Shown piece after piece: positions 48,301 to 59,942 of a stretch of 64,000 nucleotides of DNA. The position numbers were made by a program, and so were the translations under genes. Position 1 is the first letter of the stretch. Each line of letters starts with the position of its first letter. Source of the stretch: Paragordius varius (taxonomy: Eukaryota; Nematomorpha); assembly GCA_964247055.1 (NCBI GenBank), contig OZ176051.1, positions 10,416,001-10,480,000 on the forward strand, read 5' to 3'. A model generated the notes under the pieces. It was not told where the DNA came from. It did not search any database and was given only the letters and a program-made list of their open reading frames with translations.

Positions 48301-50742
48301 TAATTGTAAAGGAATACTCATCTCAAACTTCTTTGCTACCATTTTTTACTATAAATTTTTTAAATCGTTAATGCAAAGGGCAAATAAATGTTTATTATAA
48401 TTAAAAATTGTAAATAATTATCTTTTAGAATATTTTAGGCCACATTATACCAGCAATTGATATATTTTGACTTTAGAATCAGCTGTTGGTTTTAATCGTG
48501 TTTCGGAACTGTCCCAATTTTGGGCTCCAGAATTTTCAAAACTGTAGAATTATCTTTTTTTTATCTCATACATGCAATGTTTGATAATTAAATTTTAACT
48601 AAAATAACTTTCAAAACTGTAATTTATTTACAAAATTGTGGGATATAAAATTACCCCAAAAGGTAAACTAAAACAAAAAAGAAAAGAGGTAATGAAGTGT
48701 TAATTATACCTCTCACAGTAATAAAATTTATGTAGAAATTAACGGTTGTAAAAGTATGGTTGTCTTTTAGTTATTACATTTTGTCTGAGTACTCTAAATT
48801 TTTTGCATAATTATATTAAAAACAGTGAAAGTCATCACTTAAAAAAATAGACATAAATATATTATATATTTAAAAAAGGATAAAATTGGTAATTTACGAT
48901 GTAAAAATTTTAAGATTTTAAAATCAATTCGATTGGTACTTAATTGTTTTATTTAGTTGCAACATATATTTATTTAATAAAATACCTAGGTATTATGAAA
49001 ATAAAGCAGTTTAAACAGTACCAAAATATTATAATTATAAAACAGAGATTATTAGAATTACCAAAATGTATTTATCTCAAAAATGTGTTTTTGCTAATAT
49101 CAAACAAAATTTATATCAAAATTTTTCATAACAAATAATTACACTATGGCTGAAATTGTGCTTTCGATTTATTAAAACTGAATATTAATGTTTATTGAAT
49201 TTATAATAAGGTAACATAATCTTGCATGGTTTGAAAAAGCAATAAAATCAAAGATAAACAAACAGGTAACGGGTTGATGAAAAATCTTTGCAAATCGATT
49301 ATATTTTCACAAAAAAATCTTCATTGAGCCTGTAATATTTACTGGGAACAGCCGTAGCAATTTTCAAAAAACCGCTCAAAAATAAACCAATTCAGAAAAA
49401 AATTCGACTTTTTATCGAGACCCTTGATTGAAAAATAAACGAAATTATGCAAAATCATCTCTCGCTTTGCAAACGCTCGTGCTAATTATAAATTAAATTT
49501 TAACAGAAAAATCAATGATTTTTATAATTTAGACCAAGGGTGGCCATCATGCGGCCTCGAGATTTTATGTGCGGCCCGCGAAAAATTTGAAAATCCATAC
49601 GTTATGAAAATATGCTCACAAAATCTAAATAAAATTGATATCTTTTAAGCAAATTTTTCTGGATAAGTCTATCCAATCGGCAAGAACTAAAAAAAACTAT
49701 ATTGTATTGTATTTTATTTCACATATTCATGTTTGAAATCAATTAAATCCTTATGTATGCATGTATATATATTTCGAATGCGGCCCGTAAAACCATTTAT
49801 ACCCCTGATTTTTAACCAAATTGTAATCCACACTAATAAATTAATTTTGAAGGTAATACATTAAAATTTAAAGTTTAAAAATCATGAAAATATAGTAATA
49901 GAATATCGATTAAATATTATCTATTAAACAATTTAAATTGACATTTTTAATTTTTTTTATATTTATTACAAGAGATATTTTTTAAATTTACACAACTTAT
50001 TCAAAGCGATAAATAGATTGTGTGTTGAAATCGAATTCTATAATAATGTCTATAATATAAAATGAACGTTGGGAGTTTTCAGATCTAATTAAACGCTTTT
50101 GTCAAAGTTGTTAATGATGAAAACGGTGATTAATTGCGAAAATAAAAAGATTTTTGATTTATTAAAACTTAATAAACAATCTATTGCGAAAAACTCCAGG
50201 TTAAATCTTTTGAAGCATTCTTTATATACAAATATTTTTAATTGCGCTTATAATAAAAACATAAAATATTTTTTAGAAAACATATACCACAAACCTATAT
50301 TTTGCGGTCATTTGTTTTTATATGAAATACAATTTAATTAACGTTTCCTTAATACTTATGTATAAATTTATGTAAATATGTGGAAAAAATACAATTCATT
50401 ATTACTAATAATAATTAAATTTAAGTCGATTAGAAATATCAGTAATCATTAAATAATAATCTATCAATAGTAAAAAAATAAGAAATTTTAAAATAAGGTT
50501 ATTCATGATAAATAAAGACAACGACGTGATTAATTATTTTTAACAAACTGCAAAAGTTTAATAATTATTATGTAAAAGGTAGATTTGCAAAAATAAAAAA
50601 TTAAAAAAAATCATACCAAAGTCGTCACAGAAAGTTTTAAGTATTTTTGTAATGAACGTTGGGCTAATTGAGAAATTGTTATATTTCCATCCCCACATGG
50701 AACCACAACACTAAGTTGTCCAAAATTTACAGAGACTTTCAT
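36328..50742 (-). CDS. PAR-3 (Partitioning defective 3 / Bazooka) polarity scaffold
   Basis: Fifteen exons on the minus strand: 50742-50617, 48016-47897, 47490-46644, 46504-46367, 44205-43666, 43325-43214, 43129-43013, 42711-42192, 41589-41100, 40745-40561, 39990-39815, 39620-38824, 38575-38062, 37026-36929, 36836-36328. Every junction keeps phase, giving 1762 aa. The CR1 oligomerisation domain starts [20 protein letters not shown] (PAR-3: [20 protein letters not shown]) and ends YDMDDLVSDVLDNNEQIMAI. LKLRRFSEPGML parallels RRSSDPAL. PDZ1 (about 538-687) has GHTLGLHVFSAF and GDVIIEVNGQNL; PDZ2 (about 765-905) has SLEIVKIGDEG and GDIILKINNVLLL; PDZ3 (about 965-1136) has SLGLSVKG, DLGIFIKSVLPDGAAFHDGR and NDQIIAINE. 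The aPKC-binding CR3 site reads NESFRAAL, Ser about 1336. It should organise the PAR-3/PAR-6/aPKC cortical complex. Asn-rich inserts roughly double each PDZ. An alternative end is possible at 38780. Confidence 0.95.
37230..37370 (+). mobile_element. LINE 3' fragment inside PAR-3 intron 13
   Basis: Plus-strand frames give KRRPTHSWNDIKLDLKDI and then LDAIKRLNKDLWNKML. This resembles the C-terminal tail of LINE reverse transcriptases (RPKxRWxDxIKxDLK...A..RxxWR). One frame change separates the two. It lies antisense to PAR-3. Confidence 0.55.
44703..44830. mobile_element. Partial family A MITE
   Basis: CCGATTCAAATTGGGGTAAC, CTACTGAAGGAAACGGTTCC and CAATTTAAATT match the left part of the family A copy at 58752-59314. 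The rest is missing or replaced by the adjacent LINE remnant. In PAR-3 intron 4. Confidence 0.55.
44860..45330 (+). mobile_element. LINE reverse-transcriptase fragment in PAR-3 intron 4
   Basis: Translated pieces include IPIMLYGC followed by VSWTIKKLEKN, then FEMF, then FGHIFRG-like text. These follow the LINE RT C-terminal order YGCESWTIKK...FEMWCWRRML...GHILR. Several frame breaks; inactive. Same type as the remnant at 62050-63480. Confidence 0.65.
45480..46334. mobile_element. Long foldback derivative of family A MITE
   Basis: The two halves are inverted: AAATTATATAAATAAGCGAAA and TCTAAATAAAGTTTGG near 45610 return as AAATTGAATTTTATTTAGAT and TTGGTTTATTTATATAAATT near 46185. The blocks TTTTGCGAAATACCG and CGATATTTTGCAAAA also pair. 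The right end AAAGTG is followed by TTAA (46335-46338). The left boundary is approximate. It ends 32 bp from PAR-3 exon 4. Confidence 0.65.
48157..48699. mobile_element. TTAA-flanked MITE, family B, in PAR-3 intron 1
   Basis: TTAA at 48153-48156 and 48700-48703. The termini are CTCTTTATTACCTTTCGGG and GAAAAGAGGTAATGAAGTG. The internal blocks are the same as in 6149-6606. Confidence 0.7.
49535..49807. mobile_element. Non-autonomous hAT-type MITE in PAR-3 intron 1
   Basis: Begins CAAGGGTGGCCATCATGCGG and ends AAACCATTTATACCCCTG. The GCGGCCCGCG, GCTCACAAAATCTAAATAAA and TATTTCGAATGCGGCCCG blocks are shared with the 18504 and 32515 copies. The 8-bp flanks ATTTAGAC and ATTTTTAA agree at 5 of 8 positions. 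Confidence 0.7.
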
Positions 50743-51810
50743 GACACTTTTAAAATTTTATGTGGTGTTAAATAACATTTTAATTCAAAATCCAGGTATT
50801 TTGCCGTTCAACTCTTCGTTTAAATTATATGCAGGTGTAAAACATATATCTTCACAAGGGATAATATTTCATATGACAATAATGGCATATAAAATTATTA
50901 TTGATTTTATTATTTTCCAATATGATTGTATTAAGTATATATTATATATAATATCCTAAATTTTATAATTGACAATTATAATTTATTTTGACCAAATAAA
51001 TGACATAAAGTCCTCCTGTTACTTCTTATAGGATCCCTCTTTAAGAACATAATGCATTCTTTGACCTGGATACTTCATTCTTTTAGGGTAGTATGGCTCA
51101 AATCGATTTGTAAATAATAAAAAGTATTGGGTTATTAGAGGAAATTTTAAAATATGCTCTGTCTATGTGGTAGATTTATAGAAATAATAAGATGTGCATG
51201 ATAGAATACACTTTATCCGATTTCAAATCATAAAAACAGTGTGTAAACACTGTGCAACAAAGTCATAGTCAATTTTTTGAATCTAAGATTTTTACACTTT
51301 TGTGTTTTTATAGTATTGGGATCAGATCTATACAAAAATTAGTTATTGAGGTCGTTTTCGATAAATGGGGCTTTTTTATATCTGAACATTTTCAAATTCT
51401 CGTTGTAAATATTTTTCTATAGGTACATAAATAAATATATTTTATAAAAAACCCATCGATCTATAAAATAAATATTCAAAACATCAAATGGGCTGATAAA
51501 GTCTTTAATACTGGACTGATAAATGAAAATAAAACCAATTACATTCCACAATATAATACATATGTGTTCCTAGGCCAAAAAACAGTGAACTTTTTGGTTT
51601 TTCGATATTAGTGGGAATGGTTGACGGTAAAGGGCTCTTGGTCGATCTTCAACATTTTACCATGACCAAGTATTTCCCAACGTTTTGAATTTAAAATCAC
51701 TGTTGACGTCAGCTATTAGATTAGCTTGGTAAAATCTCTGTGTACTACGGTCACATACGAGTACACAGATTAAATAAATATGGAGAAAATGCCATATCTG
51801 TGATAAAAAT
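50743..51810. other. 5' flank of PAR-3, no other gene recognised
   Basis: Presumably holds the PAR-3 promoter, but no element is distinguishable. The plus frame 50741-50959 overlaps the PAR-3 start on the opposite strand and has no motif. Confidence 0.45.
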
Positions 51811-51814
51811 TTAA

Positions 51815-52323
51815 CACCTCGATCAAATTTGGGTAATAAAATATCCTAGACTATATTTAAGTCTATATTTGTAAATTAAAATTATGCTTCTGTCCTAATA
51901 AAAATTATATTAAACTGATAATATTTATTTTTGAAAAAAACATATCAAACTACTTTGACGCAATTTTTTACGATATATTTAAAAAATTTTATGTTTATTT
52001 AATTTCAAAGCTAAATTAAAGCTTATTTTTTATTTAAATCACATTTAATATTGAAATATAGAAAAAACGGTTAATTTTGTATTACTTTAAATTTAGAGCG
52101 AGCAGATCATATGTTTACTTATTATCGTTGGGTTTTACCTTTAAATATTTAATATCAAGTATTGAGTATTTTTTAATATCGGTTCAATAATTTTATATAA
52201 GTGCGAAATTTTGCTATGGTCTCGATTCTACCATATTTTTAAAAAATATTTAATTCTAAACAAGCCTGGGCTATCTAACTACCCTAATTTGATTTGAAGG
52301 ATTGAATGTGTTGTATCCAAGTG
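51815..52323. mobile_element. TTAA-flanked MITE, family A
   Basis: TTAA at 51811-51814 and 52324-52327. The right part reads AAGCCTGGGCTATCTAACTA, CCCTAATTTGATTTGAAGG and GTGTTGTATCCAAGTG, collinear with 58752-59314. Confidence 0.7.
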
Positions 52324-52574
52324 TTAAAAGAGTTTTATACAACATATAATACCATCAATAAACATTTCGATCCTTTAATTATTTTTTAAGAATCATTTTA
52401 AATAATTATGTTAATTAAATAATCCAAAATTTATAATGTTTCAGTAAATTAGAGTGGATATTCATTAAAGTATAGAGTTTGTTCAGGAGATTTAAAGACA
52501 AGCATAATTGATCTTGATTTTGAAATGGAATTATTAAGTGCAATACGTAGATAAACAAAAAAATAAATAATATA

Positions 52575-52610
<36 letters not shown>

Positions 52611-52622
52611 TATATATAATAA

Positions 52623-54717
52623 CTAGCGTAAATTTCGTGCTCCTACGCAGTTCAAGGAAGTCCTTCGGACTTCTTGGGGGCTTAATTTCAAAAAATGTAT
52701 CAATGATCCATATATGTGGATTATTTCGAAACATTATTCAATAGCTATGATCTTATAGGATTTTCAAAACGGTGCTTAATTGAAGTTTCAAAACTGTGCA
52801 TTTATACTAATATATTGTTTACTGTTGGGAAAGGCCCAAATTGACGGCTAACAGAAAAAAACGCTTTATTATAGTTTTTACCTTTTTATGGGTATTATTT
52901 AAGCTTTTATTGAACTCGTATGGCTTCTTAAGTTTTTTAAAAATTAGCTCCAAAACCACGCCATTTTTGTATGGCGTTTCAGTTTTAAGCCGGTAGACCC
53001 CTACCCATAGACGTATGGAAAAAGCGCTAAGTTAAATTTTTTGCCTTTATAGGGAAAATATTTGGAATCATCTTTGATACATCGTCTCATGGGTTATTCG
53101 AAAAAATACCTCAAAACTAAATAATCGTTATGTGATGGCGTATTTATCAGCATAATGGCTAACGGCTAATAAAAAACGACTCACCTTAATTATTATCTAG
53201 CAACGGGTAATATTTTAAACTTTAAATAAGCTCATATGGCCACAAGTTTTCTGTAAATTTCCAAAACAACGCAATTTCTATTTAGTAGCGCAATTTTTGG
53301 CAGGCTCCTTATCTAAGGGCAGGTACAAAAAAAGCTTTGGCAAAATTTTTGCCTTTATGTGGGGAATATATTGAATTATCATGGATTCCATATGTTCTGA
53401 TAAACTCTAGGAAACGTTGCTTCCAAACTAAAAAATTGTTCTATCGCGGCGCATTTTTCAGTAGGTAAAACTTTACTTAGCGACTCATTGAAATAACCCC
53501 CTATCTAAAATTAGTTTTTTAAGGGGTAATAAATATTTTAAGCCCTTAACTCACATTATCTCATAGGTTTTCTAAAATTTGGCTCCAAAGGCATGCTGTA
53601 TCGATATGGTGACGCAGTTTCACAAGGGTAGCCCCCTAACCAGGGGCGAAACAAAAAAACGCTCGATTAAAATTTTTGCCATAATATTGGGAATCATGAT
53701 TGATTCCATATGCTCTCGTGGGGTTTTCGAAAAATTGAATCAAAACCAATAAGTCATTCTATGGTGGCGCATTTTTCAGGGCAAGGGCCTAATTAAGGGG
53801 TAATTTTAAGAGAACCGCTCGACTTAAATTTTTGCCTTTTTTAGGGTAATATTTCAGGCCTTTATAAAACTTAAATGGCCTGATAAGTTCTCTGAAAATT
53901 AACTTTTAAACAACGCCATTTCGGTGTGGCGCAGTTTAAGGCAGTCCCCATACCCAGAGGCTTACAAAAAAAGCGCTTGAAAAAATTTTTGCCTTTTTAC
54001 GGAAAATACCTGGAATTATAATTGATTCCATATGCTCTCATTAGTTTTTGGAAAAATTGCCTTAAAACTGAAAAATTATTCTATGGTGGCGCATTTTTCA
54101 GGGCGCGAAGGGCCTAATTAACTGCTAATTTTAAATCGCACGACCTAAATGCTTGCCTTGTTACGGGTCATATTTAAGCACATATTAAACTCTTATAGCA
54201 GATAGGTTTTCTGGAATTTAGCCCTAAAGGCACGCTATTTCGATATGACGGGGCAGTTTTTAACAAGTATCTCCTTACCCAGCAGCTAATATAAAAAACG
54301 CACGACCAAAATTTTGGCCTTTAAACGGGGAATCCTGGAATCCTCATTGAATTTTTTTGGGAGACAAATAGATGAAGAAATATTTTTGTGAACTTTGTTT
54401 TTTAAAAAAATGGCATTTTACGGGGGGATCGGGTGAAAAATGAAAAAATAAATAAAAATCATATTTGAAATTGAATGGTTCAACAGATTTTCCGGAAAAT
54501 TGTCTTAAAAACACTATTTTTGTGCACTTGTTTTTAAAAAAAACTTTTTAAACGGGGTGGGCCCAAACTGGGGGCCTAAATCAAAAAAAAGAACATAACT
54601 ATTGTCGGGGAATTCATTAATGATTATATATTTTTCGACATTTGGATTTGAAGGGGTCTACCGGTGTACCGGAAACAGATCACAAAACCACTATTTTCAT
54701 TTTTATAAATATATAGA
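52623..54717 (-). mobile_element. Non-autonomous Helitron with internal satellite array
   Basis: On the minus strand the 5' end reads TCTATATATTTATAAAAATG, the classic Helitron start, preceded by A. The 3' end reads AAATTTACGCTAG, followed by T: CTAG termination and A^T insertion without target duplication. Before the end lie a GAAGTCCGAAGGACTTC hairpin and a GCGTA/TACGC pair. No Rep/helicase reading frame is present in 2.1 kb. Most of the interior is the tandem array described separately. A TA microsatellite (about 52578-52619) abuts the 3' end. Confidence 0.8.
52940..54350. repeat. About 320-bp tandem repeat built of two ~160-bp halves
   Basis: The phrase GGTGGCGCATTTTTCAGGGC and variants recur near 53140, 53450, 53770 and 54086. 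A related half-unit phrase (TGGCGCAGTTT) recurs near 52960, 53280, 53605, 53930 and 54245. Each half also carries a TTTTTGCCTTT segment and a CTCATATGG/CCATATGCTCTC segment. Spacing is close to 320 bp between like units and 160 bp between halves, a dimeric higher-order repeat inside the Helitron. Confidence 0.8.
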
Positions 54718-54999
54718 TTATTATTATTTCATTATTTTTTTAAAGGGTTATTAATAATTGATGTCACTTTTCGCCTCGATTGGTAATGGTGTCTTAAGGA
54801 AATAGACACGATGCAAATCCACCTTATGAATTTAAGACTCATGTGGCATCCTATAAATTTGGATGAAAAAAATTTTATAAATGTTTAAAAAACATGTGTG
54901 TTATAAAATACAATTAAACATCCATGAGAGAGAGTCAATGAGACAATTGGCTAATTCCCTGTAATTTTTATTTTTTGTATTTCCCAAAAAATTGTAGGA

Positions 55000-56240
55000 A
55001 AACGTTTGCTCTGCAATCCATGCCGCCCTTTCTTTGGGTTGCATTTTGGATTCAAATGCTAAATGGTTGAAAAGATTTGTTACCTAAAATTAAATGTAAA
55101 TACCTGCAGCCCTATTAAAACTGCGGCGTTAATTTTTGTGGGAGTCATTTTAAATCTTTCAAAATAAATGGCCCCAGCCTCGCCATTTCATCAAACACAA
55201 AAATGCTTTGGCCAATCCATGCAGCGGGTGCAATGTCGGCAAAACAATTTGTTAGCCGATATTAACAGAGAAAAATCGAATTCTTGGGCCCAACTTTATA
55301 ATTTGTTGCCAATTCTTTTAGTGTTTGGGTGTCACTCGAGTACCACTTACACAGGGGGGGGGGAATATTTTGGAAACCCTTTTTATATTTCAAAAACTAA
55401 TCCAATGATCTATAAAAAATAATAGAATCATAAAAGCTTTAAATCCTTTGTAACATGCCAATAATGATGTCCGTATCGCACTAGTTCAAAAATGTTTTCA
55501 AAAACATTATAAGCCTCCTTATAAACACTGCTATAAGCTATTATTCTGTGGGGCCATTAGTCGGACAGATCTTAAGATAAAAAGTTTTTGAAATAGAGAA
55601 ATAAACGCAAATATTTGACCGAAAACAGTTCTGTGACTTGGTGTCACAATTAATTGGTCTCATGAAGGAAATAAATTACGAATATTATTCACACAGTGGG
55701 TATTGTTATACTTCTCAGGCACACAATATTTGACATTTAGGAAAGTTTTAAAGGTTTTTTGATAGACCGTGCCGGAGAACGCAGGCCAATTTTAATAACT
55801 TATAGCCTTGTTTATAACAAGCTTATGACGTTTTCGAAAACATTTTTTAAACTAATACGATACGAATATTATTATTGGCATGTTACAGGGGATTATAAAG
55901 ACACAAAAAAATGGCTCAAGAAATTATAAAGTTGGGCCAAAGAATCAGATATTTTCCCCATTAATATCGGCTAACTAATTTGTTTTGCCGTCATTGCACA
56001 CGCTGCTTGGATTGGCCAAAACATTTTTGTGTGGCCTTGATAAAAATGACGAAGCTTGGGCCAATTATTTTGGAAAATTCAAGATGACGCCCGCAAAAAT
56101 TAGCGCCGTAGTTTTGATAGCGTTGCAGGTATATACATTTAATTTTAGGTGACGAGTCTTTTCAGCGATTTGGCGTTTGCATACAAAATGCAACCCAAAG
56201 AAAGAGCGGCATGGTTTGCATTGCGAACCTTTTACCTTAA
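55000..56240. repeat. Large inverted duplication with coding-like arms, unknown family
   Basis: The left arm (about 55000-55545, minus sense) and right arm (about 55795-56240, plus sense) are roughly 80% alike by eye and point outward from a 250-bp centre. The right arm translates as LLGLAKTFLCGLDKNDEAW, KFKMTPAKISAVVLIALQ, then after a 20-nt GT-AG stretch as FSDLAFAYKMQPKERAAWF. The left arm carries the same 20-nt stretch (GTATTTACATTTAATTTTAG) and a similar following peptide. I do not recognise the protein. The left arm has an extra segment of about 100 bp with a run of ten G (about 55354-55363). Each arm is only a gene fragment or pseudogene. Confidence 0.6.
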
Positions 56241-58221
56241 AAATAGATTAAATTCGTTAAATACAAAATAAAAATTTATAAACAATATAAATAAACAAAT
56301 TTAAAAATGCGTATTCTATCAATTTTTCTAAAAAATACCGTTTGGAAAGATGCAATGATTAATGAAATCCTTTCATTGCTGCTTATTTATTTCTATTATT
56401 AATTTATGATGGTAAGCAAACATTATTCATCATATAATCAAAATGAATGTTTGGAGAAGTTACGGAAGGTCCAAGGAATAAGGAACCGGACGAATTGCGC
56501 AAGGAAAGTTTGGATATTCGATAGGTTTTTAGTTTTTTTTGGTAATATTAATTTAAGATGGTTTTAGCATTCCACAAAAGTAACATTATCTTGGCTTACG
56601 CCATATCATAGGGGCAGCCCAAGGGAGTCCAGGTCTGGTTTTGTGGTACCATGCTCCCAAATTAAAGCTACATGTCCGAGTTGTTTGGGGCGCAACTCTT
56701 ATCTAAGTCCCTTAATGATTAGTTCAAAAAATAAAAATATTTTTTAAGTAAATGGTAATGTTTATTTGTTTATTGTCCACATATATGGCAAATAATATTT
56801 TTATCCGTTGGGCCTAAATTATAATTAATTGTTTCGTGATGATTATATTTTTTGTACATTTTGGGTGTATATTAACGTATTCCTGTTGAACAGAGGTGAT
56901 AGAGTGTAATTACTTGTGGGAAATATTCGGAAATATAAGATGAAATAGAAAGTCTAATAATTCCACGAGTAAATTTTAAATTTTTTAAAAAAAACAGCAA
57001 AAATGGTGTAAAAAAGTTTATTATTATATCTAAATAAATTCGTTCTAATATATATGATAATAAAAAATATTTGGGTCAAAAAATGTTAACATACCCAATT
57101 TTTGAGGATTTCTGCCCGCTGCAATAAATATTAGATATTTTAAGTTAATTTTTTTTATTTTTAAAATTGTTGGGTTTTTATAAAAATATCTTTATACACC
57201 AGTATTTTATTAACTAAAAATATATTTACAAACGAGATATTGAAAATGTAAAAATTTGGAAAAAATCCCATATCTCGAAAACGACCTCGATAACTTTGTT
57301 TTTTCAATTTAAGATTTAGAAAAAGTTGTGTCACAGTGTAATTTAATATTGAGTTTTATCAGCTAGAATAAACAGATAGTATTGGTTTAAAGGTGCTAAT
57401 TTTACAACATCAAATTTTATATTTTCACATCTTAAAACACTTTAATTACATTTTAACTTTGCATCAAAATCCTATGAATTATGCTCCACCAAAATTTTTT
57501 CACTATTTTTGAAGCAATATATGCATTTATTCAGAATTTTTATTAATGTAATAATTTAGTGTATGTATAAAAAATTGTTTCGGCGATCTCGACATTTTTT
57601 GAGAAAAGGCCCTATTTGGAGGGATGGGTTTAAATTAAAAAATTATTATAAATATACTTTTTAAATATATTTGATGATATTTTGTCAAATAAAGTTAGTA
57701 TTTGCCAAAAACTTCATTTTATATAATCGCCTTTGTGATTTTTTGATATCGAAAAATCCACCAAATACAAATAACTTTATTTCACTCGTAAGCCCCAAAA
57801 CCAAAAATGCAGTTTTCTGACTATCAGTATATATTTTTTATGATATTCATTGTGTTCAGTGAGCATATATATCAGGGGTCTATGGACAGCGTACACTCAT
57901 ATCTTAATGAAATATATGTTTCTCTTCGAAAAGAATCAGAATTCTCATGGTGCTCTAGTAGATATATCTAAAAATGGCCTAGCTGGCCGCATTGAAAAGA
58001 TTAAACAAATGAACATCAATTAATATTTTATTATATTTCAATCATAGGACTGTAAAAAAATAAACAGAATAATGTACTAATTAGCAAAATTTGGAGAGAT
58101 TCTTTAATACCTTTACGCTTTTCGTCCATATAAATTTTTAATAAATGATCATTTTTACCTTATTAAAGAAGTCATAAAATTTTACAAAATCCAATAGGGT
58201 ATTATGTGGTTTATTTATATA
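56241..58221. other. No recognisable gene
   Basis: AT-rich spacer. A lone hAT-like start (CAGGGGTCTATGGACA, near 57874) has no convincing partner end. Confidence 0.4.
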
Positions 58222-58225
58222 TTAA

Positions 58226-58586
58226 CCATGACTTTTTTGGGGTATTATTTTATCCTAGGGCTAACTGAAATTTAAATATTTTCAAATAAATTTGCATTAT
58301 TAGAAGATATAAATAATTAAATTTATCAGCTATCATCATGCATTTACCAGTAAAATTTGATTTTATTGATAAATTGTTTAGTTCAATCATGTTTTGAAGC
58401 TGTCCCAATTTACGATTCTAGAAGTTGCAAAACTGTACTAAATATAAGCTTTTTATCAAATCCTAATCCAAGATAACAATTGATAATTGAATTTTAACTA
58501 TAACTAAAACTAATAAACATAGTTTTTTACTTATGGAATTAACCCAAATGTCTTTGCGGAAAAAAAGTGAAATTGTCGTGAAGTGT
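58226..58586. mobile_element. TTAA-flanked MITE, family B (shortened)
   Basis: TTAA at 58222-58225 and 58587-58590. The left end CCATGACTTTTTTGGGGTA and right end TCGTGAAGTG parallel family B. GAAGCTGTCCCAATTTACGA and TTCTAGAAGTTGCAAAACTG match the internal blocks of 48157-48699. Confidence 0.6.
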
Positions 58587-58751
58587 TTAAATTAGTGTAT
58601 AACAAAATTAGAATTTGGACTGTCATGAAAACGCATGATGAGTACCAGTAATGTACATTTTAATAAAAAAATGACAATGGAGCTAAAGTAAGTTTTAAAA
58701 ATTTCAAGAGTGGATGCAGTTATGATCCAAAAAGGTATTGAAGAAGTTTAA

Positions 58752-59314
58752 CAAACGTACATAGTGGTAAAAAATGTTAATAACTCTTCGATTCAAATTT
58801 GGGTATCAAAATATCCCATACTATTTTTAAAAAACTACTGAAAGAAACGGTCCCAATTTAAATTCATGATTCTATCCTACTTAAAATTATATAAATAAGC
58901 CGAAATATCTAAACAAAATTAAGTTGTAAAACAAATTACCACATCACACTACTTCGCCGCCATTTTTATTTTACAATATTTTTTGTAAAATATCGTGTTT
59001 ATTTAATTTTAAAGCTAATTTTTTATTTAAATAATATCTAATATTGATAGAAATAGCAAAAGTAGTTAATTTTGTCTTATTTTTAAATTAAGCCAATGCA
59101 CACATGCCACGTTGACTATAGTTTTACCTTATAAGTAATATTAAGTATTTTTGAATAAATTATTCTTTATATATCGGTTCATATGTTATATAAGTCCAAA
59201 CTTTTATGATTGCAACCGTTTTTTTTTTCAAGTATATTATTTTAAACAAGCCTGGGGTATCTAACTACCCAAATATGAATCGAAGGACTAAAATGATGGT
59301 GTTGTATACAAGTG
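58752..59314. mobile_element. TTAA-flanked MITE, family A
   Basis: TTAA at 58748-58751 and 59315-59318. CTTCGATTCAAATTTGGGTA on the left pairs with TACCCAAATATGAATCGAAG-type sequence on the right (CTACCCAAATATGAATCGAAG region near 59265). The interior contains CGCCGCCATTTTTATTTTAC. Non-coding. Confidence 0.7.
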
Positions 59315-59942
59315 TTAAATATAATGAAATATATATAATCAGAACGAGAGGAAAATATCATAGATGTGAATCTCGTGAATAATAAAATTTCATCATTTTT
59401 TACAGAGAAGTTCTTGCTGCTATATTTAATTACATTTATCAGTTATTATATATGGAATACTTTAAAAATGTAAATTTTATTTAAATAGTTATTAATATAT
59501 TAAAATCTAAATATGTAAATAAATGAATAAGTTACATTTAATCCTATATATACTATATTTATATATTTAATATGCCATCTATTTAAACAATATATTTTAT
59601 ATTTACATAATATTATATTGTCGCGTAATGAATGACTAAGCTAAATTATTTATTATTGAATTATTACCCAGAATGTATATTTTATTTTTTAGGCCCTGCC
59701 ATATTATATACGGATTTTATTAATACTATTTAAAGCTAAAGTTTTTCGAGTAATAACATTTTTATATAATTTAGAGTCTGGTGTATAGTTGGTATATTTT
59801 AAATTTATTCGTTATTAACAATAAAAAGTTGTGTTTATTAGGTAACATCTAATCATATTCTCCGTCTTAACAACATATTACCTTTTTTACTGAAACAAAA
59901 TGATATTTATAATGTATAACATAATTTATTTCCTTATAATTA

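Noticed and set aside
50099-50341. 80-codon Lys/Asn-rich frame
   Set aside because: It lies inside PAR-3 intron 1 antisense to the gene, with no family match.
55168-55422. 84-codon plus-strand frame in the inverted duplication
   Set aside because: Antisense to the frame shared by both arms and interrupted by the arm-specific segment with the G run.
57874-57990. hAT-like start CAGGGGTCTATGGACA
   Set aside because: No matching right end or target duplication was found.
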